A DNA stretch of 64,000 nucleotides from Bin87 sp965243255 (GTDB lineage: Bacteria > Chloroflexota > Dehalococcoidia > Lucifugimonadales > UBA3495), in NCBI GenBank assembly GCA_965243255.1, contig CBDEUH010000004.1:1116001-1180000 (forward strand). Reading direction: 5' to 3'. Of this stretch, positions 33,335-41,857 are shown in pieces; position 1 is the first letter of the stretch; every line of letters starts with the position of its first letter. The notes beneath the pieces are model-generated. The model was not told the origin of the DNA and did no database searches. It worked only from the letters and a program-made list of their open reading frames with translations. A program made the position numbers and the translations under genes.

Positions 33335-33769
33335 TCACTTGGGAATTGCCCAGCCCGGTGGCGGCGCGTGGGTTACCGACGGGTCGTTGTCCGCGGGAAT
33401 CTGCGCTACCAGCCGGCCGTTTTCCACCAGCACGTCGTGGTAAAAGAGTTGTGCCCGGGGGCCATTGACGCATACGCCCTGGCTCTCCTCAAACCGCCAG
33501 CCGTGGTCTGGACATAGGAAGCTTTTGTCCCACTTGACCACTCGCCCGAAGGCATGAGGGCACACCATGGAAAGCAGACGATACTGTCCATCCCGGCCCT
33601 TGGCCAGCCAGAATTCCTCACCGCCGTCCAGTCGTACCCGCGCCGGCAGCGTCGGAAAGTCCGTAGCGGCGCCGACGTCCACTCGCCGGGCCGGGGCCAT
33701 CTTGTTGCGGCCAATATCGGCAGGGTCAGTTACCATACGGCGTCGGCGATGGTAAATGTTCTCGTTCAT
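33335..33769 (-). CDS. Rieske [2Fe-2S] ferredoxin-like protein
   Basis: 144 residues with GAGGAG before ATG. Rieske cluster ligands are CPHAFGRVV (Cys-x-His) and CPDHGW (Cys-x-x-His), 17 residues apart. The rest is a single Rieske beta domain without a catalytic oxygenase domain or membrane anchor, so it is a soluble electron carrier or the ferredoxin of a ring hydroxylase or nitrite-reductase-like system. Neighbour on the same strand: a 101-residue uncharacterised protein. Confidence 0.88.
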   Translation of the reverse strand: MNENIYHRRRRMVTDPADIGRNKMAPARRVDVGAATDFPTLPARVRLDGGEEFWLAKGRDGQYRLLSMVCPHAFGRVVKWDKSFLCPDHGWRFEESQGVCVNGPRAQLFYHDVLVENGRLVAQIPADNDPSVTHAPPPGWAIPK

Positions 33770-33800
33770 CGTTTCGCTCCTCTTCCGCAGCGCAGTCGCG

Positions 33801-34106
33801 TCAGTCCATCGGCAGACCCTGTAGAGCTTCTTCCATGGTTATGATGGGAAATATGATCGCGCGATTCCACGTTGCCAGTCCCATATCAATCACCGCATTG
33901 TCCACCGCATGGGCGTCCGGCCCGTCGAGAATCAGCCAGATTTGGTGGGATGACTTGCCGACCCAACCGCCCCGGTATTCACATCCACGGCGGCTCATAG
34001 TGTCCGACAGGTCCGCCGCCATTCGCAGCACGCGGTCGCGCACTCCCATATCGACGCCGGGGGAACGCTCCGGCGCGTGTTCCAGCGATACCATATACAA
34101 ACCCAC
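33801..34106 (-). CDS. Uncharacterised small alpha+beta protein
   Basis: 101 residues starting at GTG with GGAGG 9 bases upstream. YMVSLEHAPERSPG, GWVGKSSHQIWLILDGPDAHAVDNAV and WNRAIIFPIITMEEAL suggest a ferredoxin-like alpha/beta barrel similar to DUF3303/DUF4242-type proteins, where one strand pair and a dimer form a small binding barrel. I do not recognise a specific family. It sits between the Rieske and cobalamin-binding-type genes. Confidence 0.7.
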   Translation of the reverse strand: MGLYMVSLEHAPERSPGVDMGVRDRVLRMAADLSDTMSRRGCEYRGGWVGKSSHQIWLILDGPDAHAVDNAVIDMGLATWNRAIIFPIITMEEALQGLPMD

Positions 34107-34130
34107 GGTGAAACTCCTCCAGGGCCGGCG

Positions 34131-35066
34131 TTATCCGACGGCTGCCGGGGCCGGCAGCGCCGCCGGGCGGAAAATACCGGGCTGAGTCAACCCGGCAAAG
34201 ACATCGGGCCGCATCGCTTCCGCCAGCCCTTCCAGGACGTCAATCACCCGTGGGCCGTGCCGGCTGGGTATCTGGCCATCGAACAGATAAACCCGGTCCT
34301 CCTGCACCGCTTCCAGGGCGTTCCATTCCGCCCGCTGGGAGAGGCGCGCCGTCTCAAAGATGGTGCGCTCCATATCGAAGGCACAGGGCATAGACATCAA
34401 GTAGTCGGGCTGGTAGTCCAGCACTTCCTCCCAGGCGACCTCCCGCGATTTGCCCCACTTCTCCGCCAGTCCCTCTTCGCCCCCGGCCAACTCGACCAGC
34501 TCAGGCGTCCATTGGCCGGTGTTGCGCAGAGGTTCCAGCCAGTCGATGCAGAAAACTTTGGGTCGCCGACCATCCGCAGCACGCTCAGCCACGTATTCGA
34601 CTCGAGCGCGCATTTGGGCCAGCAGGGCCCCAGCCTGCTCCGACAAGCCGGCAGCGTTCCCAATGCGCCGGATGTTGCCGAAAATGTCATCCAACCCGGC
34701 CGGTCGAATGCTCAATATCTCCGGGGAATAGTCCAGGACTCTTGCGGCCGTTTCAAACACCGAACCAGCGCCAACGGCACAGACTTCGCAAAGCTCCTGG
34801 GTCAAAATCAGGTCGGGCTGCAGGCGACGCAGCAGGTCACCGTCGATGACGTACAGCGGGTTGGCGGTGGCCCGGGCCTGCTGGATGATGGCATCAATCT
34901 CGGCGCTGGACAGATGGGACTTACTGCGGATGCTGCGGCTTACGATGGGAAGGCCACGGGCCGCTGCCGGATAGTCGCACATGTGGGAAACGCCAACCAG
35001 CGAATCCCCGGCGCCGAGGGCGAAAACTATCTCCGTGGCGCTGGGCAGTAGTGACACGATACGCAT
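34131..35066 (-). CDS. BtuF-like cobalamin/iron-type substrate-binding protein without signal peptide
   Basis: About 311 residues from MRIVSLLPSATEIVFALGAG, the hallmark start of BtuF-type class III binding proteins; other blocks are VVSVSHMCDYP-like GVSHMCDYP, LILTQELCEVCAV and YSPEILSIRPAGLDDIF. An upstream ATG (35075) is equally possible. The protein begins at the first strand with no signal or lipobox, and no BtuCD genes are near, so it may be a cytosolic cobalamin- or corrinoid-binding form. Divergent from folD with overlapping upstream regions. Confidence 0.85.
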   Translation of the reverse strand: MRIVSLLPSATEIVFALGAGDSLVGVSHMCDYPAAARGLPIVSRSIRSKSHLSSAEIDAIIQQARATANPLYVIDGDLLRRLQPDLILTQELCEVCAVGAGSVFETAARVLDYSPEILSIRPAGLDDIFGNIRRIGNAAGLSEQAGALLAQMRARVEYVAERAADGRRPKVFCIDWLEPLRNTGQWTPELVELAGGEEGLAEKWGKSREVAWEEVLDYQPDYLMSMPCAFDMERTIFETARLSQRAEWNALEAVQEDRVYLFDGQIPSRHGPRVIDVLEGLAEAMRPDVFAGLTQPGIFRPAALPAPAAVG

Positions 35067-35233
35067 GGACGGCATTGTAGGGGGATTCGCCGACAATGGC
35101 AAACCAAACGTTGGGTTTCAGCACACGGGGAGGAATGGATAGAGTGCCGGCGGCCAGTCAGCATTGGAATGGTATGATAGTTAAACCGTATGCAATTCAC
35201 CGCGTTCTTGGCCTGGAATCGCTTCTCACACCA

Positions 35234-36127
35234 ATGACTGCCCGAATCCTCAGCGGCAACGAGCTGGCCGACGCCATGCGCTCCGAAATAGCCTGGGACG
35301 TGGCGGAACTTTTCGCCGACACCGGCGTGAGGCCGGGACTGGCTGCCGTGCTGGTTGGGGACGACCCAGCGTCCCACGTGTACGTGCGCAACAAGCGTCG
35401 TGCCTGCGAAGACGTGGGCATCTTCTCAGAAACCTTCCGGTTGCCCGATGACGTTACCCAGCTGCAGCTGACCGCCCTCATCAACAGTCTCAACGCCAAT
35501 CGCGCCTTTCACGGCATACTGATCCAGTTGCCCTTGCCGGGTCACCTGAAGGAGTCCGACGCCATTGAGCGGGTTGATCCTCGCAAGGACGTGGATGGTC
35601 TCCATCCGGTCAGCCAGGGCCGGATGCTGCAAGGTGAACCCGGATTCCTACCCTGCACGCCGGCCGGGGTGCAGCAGGTTTTACTCCGTTCGGGATACGA
35701 CCCGGCCGGCCAGCACGTGGTCATCGTGGGGCGCAGCAACATTGTCGGCAAGCCGCTGGCGGCCCTGCTGATGCAGCGACGGCCCGGCGGCAATGCCACC
35801 GTCACGGTCTGCCACACCCGGACGCGGAATCTCCCAGACATCACGCGCCAGGCGGACATACTGGTCGCCGCCATGGGCGTCCCAGGAGCCATTACGGCGG
35901 ACATGGTGCGCGACCGAGCGGTGGTGATCGACGTCGGCATCAATCGCGTTGACGACGCCAGCCGACGCCGTGGGTATCGCCTGGCCGGCGACGTTGACTT
36001 TGAGCCGGTGGCCGCCAAAGCCGAGGCCATCACACCCGTTCCCGGCGGCGTCGGCCCCATGACCGTCGCCATGCTGATCAGCAACACCCTGGACGCCGCC
36101 CGGCGTAGCGTAGATGCGAACCAGTGA
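35234..36127 (+). CDS. folD: Bifunctional methylene-THF dehydrogenase/cyclohydrolase
   Basis: 297 residues from MTARILSGNEL; the frame is open 46 codons further upstream but that part is not FolD-like. Motifs: YVRNKRRACEDVGI with the catalytic Lys, GILIQLPLPGHL, DVDGLHPVSQGRM, VIVGRSNIVGKPLAALLM, and VPGGVGPMTVAMLISNT. Interconverts methylene-, methenyl- and formyl-tetrahydrofolate with NADP. Overlaps queA by 14 bases. Confidence 0.95.
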   Translation: MTARILSGNELADAMRSEIAWDVAELFADTGVRPGLAAVLVGDDPASHVYVRNKRRACEDVGIFSETFRLPDDVTQLQLTALINSLNANRAFHGILIQLPLPGHLKESDAIERVDPRKDVDGLHPVSQGRMLQGEPGFLPCTPAGVQQVLLRSGYDPAGQHVVIVGRSNIVGKPLAALLMQRRPGGNATVTVCHTRTRNLPDITRQADILVAAMGVPGAITADMVRDRAVVIDVGINRVDDASRRRGYRLAGDVDFEPVAAKAEAITPVPGGVGPMTVAMLISNTLDAARRSVDANQ

Positions 36128-37157
36128 TTTCGACTACGTCCTGCCCCAGGAGCGTATCGCTCAGGCGCCGGCCGAACCTCGGGACTCTTCGCGCCTGCTG
36201 GTACTGCATCGCGGTGAGCAGAGCGGCATCGAGCATCGCTCATTTCGCAACCTGACCGATTACCTGCGCCCCGGGGACCTGATGGTGTTCAACCGAAGCC
36301 GGGTGATACCGGCCCGGCTTTACGGCACCGAAACCCGGTCCAAGGCGCGGGTTGAAATCCTACTGGTGCGTCGCACGGAGCCTGGAGTCTGGCAGGCCCT
36401 GGGCCGCCCCGGACGGCGGCTGAGCCAAGGCGCGGAGGTGATAGTTGACGACGCCGGGGATTCCAACCCGGTGCGGATTGAGGTGTTGGAAACGCGGGAG
36501 AACGGCCTGCGGATGGTTCGCCTCTCGGACGACGGCGCGCTGGACGGGTTGGGTGAACTGCCGCTGCCGCCCTATATCAAGGAAACACCGGAGGACCCGG
36601 AGCGTTACCAGACCGTCTATGCCGACGCGCCCGGCAGCGTGGCAGCGCCCACCGCCGGCCTGCACTTCACCGAAGACTTGCTGGACGACATTCGCAGCAT
36701 GGGTGTGGTCACAGCGTGGGTGACGCTGCACGTGGGACTGGACACCTTCCGTCCAGTGCATGGCGAGGACATCGCCGAGCACAAGATACACACGGAATGG
36801 TACGAGCTGCCGGGCGAAACCGCCGACGCCATCAACCGGGCCCGTAGGGAAGGCAACCGCGTCATCGCCGTGGGTACCACCTCCGTACGCACCCTGGAGC
36901 ACGTCGCCAAAGCTGCCCACAACGCCGGCGCATCCGAGATCACCGCCTCCACCGGAGACGCCGACCTGTTCATCGTGCCAGGCCATCAGTTTAGGCTGGT
37001 GGACGCGATGCTCACCAACTTCCACCTGCCGCGCTCCACGCTGCTGATGCTGGTGTCGGCATTCGCCGGCCGCGAGCAAATCCTGGCCGCCTACCACGAG
37101 GCCATCGAGCAGGAGTACCGCTTCTATTCGTTCGGCGACGCGATGCTGATTCTGTAG
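36114..37157 (+). CDS. queA: S-adenosylmethionine:tRNA ribosyltransferase-isomerase
   Basis: 347 residues, normal size. SDFDYVLPQERIAQAPAEPRD, the LPPYI motif, YADAPGSVAAPTAGLHFTED, THVGLDTF-type VTLHVGLDTFRPV and FHLPRSTLLMLVSAF are QueA signatures. Makes epoxyqueuosine in the wobble position of GUN-reading tRNAs. Begins inside the folD end (14-base overlap), so translation is coupled. Confidence 0.97.
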   Translation: MRTSDFDYVLPQERIAQAPAEPRDSSRLLVLHRGEQSGIEHRSFRNLTDYLRPGDLMVFNRSRVIPARLYGTETRSKARVEILLVRRTEPGVWQALGRPGRRLSQGAEVIVDDAGDSNPVRIEVLETRENGLRMVRLSDDGALDGLGELPLPPYIKETPEDPERYQTVYADAPGSVAAPTAGLHFTEDLLDDIRSMGVVTAWVTLHVGLDTFRPVHGEDIAEHKIHTEWYELPGETADAINRARREGNRVIAVGTTSVRTLEHVAKAAHNAGASEITASTGDADLFIVPGHQFRLVDAMLTNFHLPRSTLLMLVSAFAGREQILAAYHEAIEQEYRFYSFGDAMLIL

Positions 37158-37254
37158 CCACGCATTGCCGCGCGGCCTGAAAGGTAAGACGTCGGCAACA
37201 GGGCCGCAAAGGCTGGGCGGCAGCGGGTGGTCAATGCAGCAAGCCTCTGGAGGC

Positions 37255-38097
37255 TCAGCTGAAGCGCGGGGGGCGGGCGGTGCTGCCGGCGTCATCATCC
37301 GCATCGTCGGCGTCGTCGCGCAGGCTGCGGCGGCGGGAGCGAGGGCTGCGCTGGGGCGAATCCTCGTCAGCGGCGGAGTCGCCATCGGCATCAGCAGCGC
37401 GTGGTTCCTGGTCGTCGTCGCGGAGACCACGGCGCCGGGATCGGGGGCTGGGCTGGGGAGCAGCGTCGGGCGCCGGGTCTGACGTGGATTCGCTGGTATC
37501 CGTCGCGGTGGACTCAACGACATCTGACGCCCGATCATCGCCATCGTCCTCGCCGGGCGAGGGAGCATACTGCGGGTTGTCCCGCCAGAAGTCCTTGACC
37601 GCGGAGTCCAGGTAACGGTGCATTTCCTCCGGCTCCCGAACCTGCACGGGCACGCGCCGTCGGTTGGTGGTGTACACCCGCAAGGGGTCGCCCATAAAGC
37701 CCCGGTCCAAAACCACCTCTCGAATGTCGCTGAAGTGGATGGTGCGTCGGCGGGGCATACCGAACATTATGATAAGGGCGTCGGAATAAACCCGGTACTG
37801 TCGGGGGGATGTGAGCCAGGAATACGCGCCCACAGCCAAGCCCACAATTATCAGCAGCCAAGCCCCGCCGCCACCGGATGAGGAGGTAGTGGCCGGCTCG
37901 CCGCTCTCGGTTTGGCCGCTCTCTGACGGAGCGGCGCTTTCGGTATTGGCGCGGGGACTGCACGCAGCCGCCAGCGGGTCGAAGCCGGCCGTCTGGAGGA
38001 GGCCCAATACGATTACCACCGCCGCCAGAATCAGCGTGAGGTTGAACCTGACCCGACTGGGAGCCCAATAAATCAACGTGGTTTCGGGCTGCTGCAT
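37255..38097 (-). CDS. Two-helix membrane protein with PH-like domain and acidic/basic tail
   Basis: 280 residues. Helix 1 near residues 18-36 (LTLILAAVVIVLGLL), a Ser/Thr-rich linker, helix 2 near 80-96 (AWLLIIVGLAVGAYSWL), then a PH-like strand set (YRVYSDALIIMFGMPRRRTI, FSDIREVVLDRG, VYTTNRRRVPVQVREPEEM). The C-terminal ~90 residues are low complexity and contain a near repeat: SPRSRRRGLRDDD and SPRSRRRSLRDDA. Function unknown; converges with queA. Confidence 0.72.
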   Translation of the reverse strand: MQQPETTLIYWAPSRVRFNLTLILAAVVIVLGLLQTAGFDPLAAACSPRANTESAAPSESGQTESGEPATTSSSGGGGAWLLIIVGLAVGAYSWLTSPRQYRVYSDALIIMFGMPRRRTIHFSDIREVVLDRGFMGDPLRVYTTNRRRVPVQVREPEEMHRYLDSAVKDFWRDNPQYAPSPGEDDGDDRASDVVESTATDTSESTSDPAPDAAPQPSPRSRRRGLRDDDQEPRAADADGDSAADEDSPQRSPRSRRRSLRDDADDADDDAGSTARPPRFS

Positions 38098-38201
38098 ACT
38101 GTGTTAGCACCTGCCGTTGTTTTGGTGATTGGCGCCGCCAACGTTCAGACGTCCGGAGCCGCCGGATATGTTACCACACGGGGCGTCCGATGCGGGGTCG
38201 C

Positions 38202-38230
38202 TTGACCGGGAGTGCTTGTGGTGCCAGAAT
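38202..38230 (+). promoter_or_regulatory. Promoter candidate for the FAH-family gene
   Basis: TTGACC (38202-38207), 17 bases, CAGAAT (38225-38230), 51 bases before the start codon at 38282. Confidence 0.4.
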
Positions 38231-38281
38231 TGGGCGTAGAACATCACTGCTGACACAAGGGACTTAAAGGAGGCGAGGGCC

Positions 38282-39067
38282 ATGCTGATTTGCAGGTTTC
38301 GCACGGGAGACCGGGTAGCTCATGGAATAGTTGACGGTGACACGGTGCTGGAAGTACAGGGCGGACTGTTCGACGGGCTGAAGGAGTCGGGCAGCAAATA
38401 CGCGCTGAGCTCGGTCAAATTGCTGCCGCCAGTGATACCGCCCACCTTTTACGCAGCCGGCATCAATTTCCCGGAACACGTAACCTGGGCTGCCCATATG
38501 AGGGGAGAAGAACCCAATCTGCCCAAGAAGGCGGACGTTGGCTACCGCGCCGTGAACGCACTCACCGGCCAGGGCGACCCCATCATGGTGCCGGCGGACG
38601 CCACCGAGGAGCTCCAGTACGAAGGTGAGGTGGTGGTTGTCATCGGCAAGGAATGTCGCAACGTCAGCCAGGACGAAGCCCTGGACTACGTGCTCGGCTA
38701 CACCATCGGCAACGACGTTAGTGAACGGTACTGGCAGCGCAACGACCGCACCATGTGGCGGGCCAAGAACACCGACACCTTCAAGCCCATGGGGCCCTGG
38801 ATTGCCACCGACGCTGACCCGGACACCATGCACGTAACCATCCAGGTCAACGAGCGGGTGGTAGGTGAATATGACCTGATCACCGCCATTGTCGGGGTTC
38901 GCGAATACATCAGCGAGATGAGTAAGTACCTGACGCTGGTGCCCGGCGACGTGCTGTGGATGGGCACCGACGGCGCCACCGAGAATATGAAGGACGGCGA
39001 TGTCTGTGACATCACCGTGACCGGCATCGGCACCCTGAGTAACCCGGTGGTTTGGGGCAAAGCCTAA
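38282..39067 (+). CDS. Fumarylacetoacetate-hydrolase family protein
   Basis: 261 residues; AAAGGAGGCG before ATG. FYAAGINFPEHVTWA, the metal-binding ELQYEGEVVVVIGKE, YVLGYTIGNDVSERYWQRND and the late VPGDVLWMGTDGATE place it in the FAH superfamily (hydrolases, isomerases and decarboxylases of 2-oxo acids such as 5-oxopent-3-ene-tricarboxylate decarboxylase). Usual C-terminal domain length. Stands alone. Confidence 0.92.
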   Translation: MLICRFRTGDRVAHGIVDGDTVLEVQGGLFDGLKESGSKYALSSVKLLPPVIPPTFYAAGINFPEHVTWAAHMRGEEPNLPKKADVGYRAVNALTGQGDPIMVPADATEELQYEGEVVVVIGKECRNVSQDEALDYVLGYTIGNDVSERYWQRNDRTMWRAKNTDTFKPMGPWIATDADPDTMHVTIQVNERVVGEYDLITAIVGVREYISEMSKYLTLVPGDVLWMGTDGATENMKDGDVCDITVTGIGTLSNPVVWGKA

Positions 39068-39100
39068 TTTCAACGGCCTTGCTGCAGGGCGTTTAGGCAA

Positions 39101-39132
39101 CGGTAGGGGCGAACGTTGATTCGCCCCTACCG
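39101..39132. repeat. GGGGCGA inverted repeat, copy 1
   Basis: CGGTAGGGGCGAA and its exact reverse complement, separated by CGTTGA: 13-bp perfect stem, between the FAH-family and zinc-ribbon genes. Confidence 0.75.
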
Positions 39133-39156
39133 GTATAATGTCGGCCTTGATGAATT

Positions 39157-40002
39157 ATGACGGCGTCGGGTGACTCTCTAACCTGCCAGCGCTGCGGCGC
39201 AACCTACGCGCCGGAGCATCGTTTCTGCGGCGCATGTGGCGCTGAGCTCAGCCCGGTCCCGCCGACCGATACAGCAGCGGCGCCGCGCGCCAGGCCGGTC
39301 AGTGCTCCGACGCCGGATGCTTCGGATGAGCTTGACCGGCTGGCCGGCGCTCCCTACGAGCTGCCAACTTCTACTGGAATGCCGCGGGACGAGGAACGGG
39401 ATGACGCGCTGCCGTACTATATCCCGCCGAGTCGCATCGTATTGCTAAGCCTGCTGAGCTCTGGGCTGTACATCTTCTACTGGATGTACCTCTCGTGGCG
39501 GCATTATCGGGACTACACCGGGGAAGTAGCCTACCCTGCTCTGCATGCGCTGACGCTTTTGGTTCCGGTGTACCAATTTTTTCGCCTACACGCGCATGTA
39601 CGTGTGTACCAGGAACTGATGGAGGCACGTGGAGTGCCGAGCACTTTAGCTCCACTCCGTTCTGTCGGGTTGTTCCTCGTTGCAGCTTTGCTGTTTGTGG
39701 TGGCGTGGCGAATGCTTGCCGAAATTCAGGCCAATCCAATGGTCGCTACTGAGTTCCAGCAAATCGGGTTCTTCGCCGCCAGCGCCGCCAGAGTAGGCGT
39801 AATCGCCTGGATACTGTGGCAAGTCCAAAGCAACGTTAACCGCTATTGGCAGCACCGTGTCGGGATGCGCGTAACCGTCGCACCATTGAGCATTGTGGAG
39901 ATTCTCCTGGCGGTGCTTGGCATCGTCAACTGGATTGGCTGGAGCATCATCCTGATCGAACCGAGCCTGATCTTGGTGGAACCGATTGCACCGACGCCCT
40001 AG
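39157..40002 (+). CDS. Zinc-ribbon membrane protein, DUF4234-like
   Basis: 281 residues. N-terminal zinc ribbon CQRCGATYAPEHRFCGACG, a disordered Pro/Ala linker, then about four hydrophobic helices (IVLLSLLSSGLYIFYWMYL, VGLFLVAALLFVVAWRML, FFAASAARVGVIAWILW, LSIVEILLAVLGIVNWIGW). SGLYIFYWMY-x-x-WRHYRDY is reminiscent of DUF4234/DUF4339-type membrane proteins. A TATAAT lies at 39134-39139 with no clear -35. Function unknown. Its stop overlaps the converging gene by 4 bases. Confidence 0.82.
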   Translation: MTASGDSLTCQRCGATYAPEHRFCGACGAELSPVPPTDTAAAPRARPVSAPTPDASDELDRLAGAPYELPTSTGMPRDEERDDALPYYIPPSRIVLLSLLSSGLYIFYWMYLSWRHYRDYTGEVAYPALHALTLLVPVYQFFRLHAHVRVYQELMEARGVPSTLAPLRSVGLFLVAALLFVVAWRMLAEIQANPMVATEFQQIGFFAASAARVGVIAWILWQVQSNVNRYWQHRVGMRVTVAPLSIVEILLAVLGIVNWIGWSIILIEPSLILVEPIAPTP

Positions 40003-40619
40003 ACTCCCAGGGCAACCTGCACCATGCGCTTTTCGAGGGCCAGGGCTAATTCCGAGGCCAAGGTAGCTCGCTGATGTTCGCCGATTGCGCCAACGAACGC
40101 GACGCCCAATAGCCGGCCGACGCGAAAGTCGATCACGGTAGAGGAGAGGAGACCCGCCGGGCCGCCTTGCAACACGTGCAACCCCACCGCTTCATCATAG
40201 AACCCTTCAACATCCAGTCGGTTGACCGATATCAACTGCTGTCCGGAACCGACACTTTCGCCAACGTTATCCTCGAAATCCTTGACGAAAACGTCGGACA
40301 TCCAACCGGATACCTGGTCGGGGTTTTCGAATAGATGGACCACGGTTGCGCCGACAAAATTCACGCCGCTGGCCGGAGAGACGTCGGACGTGGGGACGAA
40401 CTCACGCATAAAGCCGCCGATGCGCCCGGCGTTGCGAAAACGATCTGCCGTGCTGCCCTTGAAACCGTTCTCTGCCATCTCGGCGTTATCCAGCGGGCCG
40501 GAGCGAGCTAGTTGGTAGCCCCGCAACTCGTCGGGCAAGTCGCCGGCTTCCAGCGTCATGTATTCCAAGTCGGGTTCACCGACGCGGTAAGTTGCAGTCC
40601 ATAACGGATTGGCTGACAC
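39999..40619 (-). CDS. Uncharacterised protein
   Basis: 206 residues, starting at GTG with GGAGGAA 8 bases upstream. No signal or membrane segment. Visible blocks: LPDELRGYQLARSGPLDNAEMA, FMREFVPTSDVSP, VGATVVHLFENPDQVSGWM and HQRATLASELALALEKRM. The layout (two halves each with a strand-helix unit and a heart-like VVHLF / GVAFVG pair) could be a lipocalin- or LpqN-like binding fold, but I do not recognise a family. Next to the BNR propeller on the same strand. Confidence 0.78.
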   Translation of the reverse strand: MSANPLWTATYRVGEPDLEYMTLEAGDLPDELRGYQLARSGPLDNAEMAENGFKGSTADRFRNAGRIGGFMREFVPTSDVSPASGVNFVGATVVHLFENPDQVSGWMSDVFVKDFEDNVGESVGSGQQLISVNRLDVEGFYDEAVGLHVLQGGPAGLLSSTVIDFRVGRLLGVAFVGAIGEHQRATLASELALALEKRMVQVALGV

Positions 40620-40646
40620 GGCAGAGATTCCTCCGGCAGTAGGCTA

Positions 40647-40685
40647 GGCAGGGGCGAATCCGCCGGCGACGGACTCGCCCCTGCC
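40647..40685. repeat. GGGGCGA inverted repeat, copy 2
   Basis: GGCAGGGGCGA and TCGCCCCTGCC (11-bp perfect stem) flank 17 bases. Between the BNR gene stop and the uncharacterised gene at 40619. Confidence 0.7.
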
Positions 40686-40694
40686 GGTTGGCGG

Positions 40695-41774
40695 CTAGGC
40701 GGCGACCATGGGGTAAACGTGGCGGCCCCGGGACATTTCCACGGGAACGTCGGAGCGGATCCACTCATTGCCGCCGTCGTTGCTGCAATAGACGTGCCCG
40801 TCCCGGTCGCAACAATAGACGTTTTGGGGAGCGTTGCGGTCGATGGCGATCTGGAACATGCGGGCCGGGGCCACTTCGCCCAGGTCAACACGCTCCCAGG
40901 TTTCGCCGGCGTCGGTGGAACGCACCAGCACGCCGGCGTCTATGGTGCCGGCCGGAGAGCTGCCGCCGCCGGCTCCCGCCGCCAAATACATTCGGTTCGG
41001 ATCACTGGGATCCACGACCAGGTCCCGGCAGTAGCTGCCGCCCTCGAACATCTCCTCGATGGGCACGAATTCCCAATCCTTGCCACGCTCCCGGCTGCGG
41101 AACATTGCCAGTTGGGTGATGATGTACACCAAGCCGGGGGAAGTCGGGTTCACCTGCACACCGTGGAGGTCAACCGGCCCCATGCGGGTATAGTGGCCGT
41201 CGGTGATGCAGGACCAGGTTTCGCCGCCGTCAGAGGACTTGATCAGTCCGCCCACTTCAATGGCGCCGTACACGTCGTCGGGATAGGCCGGGTCGATGCT
41301 GATGCCGATTACCCGCTTAACAATTTGGTAGGGGTTCATCGTGATGTGTGGGTGAACCAGGTCCTGGGTGTTGAGCTGTCGCCAGGTGTCTCCCCCGTCG
41401 TCGGAGCGGCAGACGCGGCCCCGGTCGTAGCCGGCGAACATGATGGAGGAATCGTTGGGGTGAGCTGCCAGCGACCAGACTTCACCACTCATGGTCTCGG
41501 TACGCCTCCAACTCTCGCCCCGGTCGTCGGTGCGATACACGCCGTCCTGGGTGCCGGCGAAGATCGTACCGGGCCGGTCCGGGTGGGCCAGCAGAGCGCG
41601 AACCTGGGGATTTTCGGGCAGTCCGTTCTCAATGGACACCCACTTCGCTTCCCCTTCGGTCAGGCGAAACATACCTCCCTCGCCCAGGGGAGTGCCTTCT
41701 GCGCCCACGATGAGGGCACTCTCACCGGCCAGGCCGACGTAAACGTTGGTGTTGTGTGCGGTTATAGTAGTCAT
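40695..41774 (-). CDS. BNR-repeat beta-propeller protein, paralogue of 12156-13151
   Basis: 359 residues from MTTITAHNTNVYVG with AGGAG upstream. Asp-box units: RTDDRGESWRR, RSDDGGDTWRQ, KSSDGGETWSC, RSRERGKDWEF, RSTDAGETWER, CSNDGGNEW. Blade strands such as IFAGTQDGVY and DVYGAIEVGG repeat between them. Cytosolic, without sialidase catalytic residues. Shares the architecture and the VYVG/YAG strand pattern with the first BNR protein. SMP-30 follows upstream on the same strand. Confidence 0.87.
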   Translation of the reverse strand: MTTITAHNTNVYVGLAGESALIVGAEGTPLGEGGMFRLTEGEAKWVSIENGLPENPQVRALLAHPDRPGTIFAGTQDGVYRTDDRGESWRRTETMSGEVWSLAAHPNDSSIMFAGYDRGRVCRSDDGGDTWRQLNTQDLVHPHITMNPYQIVKRVIGISIDPAYPDDVYGAIEVGGLIKSSDGGETWSCITDGHYTRMGPVDLHGVQVNPTSPGLVYIITQLAMFRSRERGKDWEFVPIEEMFEGGSYCRDLVVDPSDPNRMYLAAGAGGGSSPAGTIDAGVLVRSTDAGETWERVDLGEVAPARMFQIAIDRNAPQNVYCCDRDGHVYCSNDGGNEWIRSDVPVEMSRGRHVYPMVAA

Positions 41775-41857
41775 TGCGAAATCTCCTGAGTTGCGTCGAG
41801 CTAGGGATTTTTGCAGATTGTTGGGGGAATGGTGTGCCTTGTCAAGGGCTGGCGTGG

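Noticed and set aside
36360..37568. 402-codon minus-strand open frame
   Set aside because: Antisense to queA; its composition is an artefact of codon bias.
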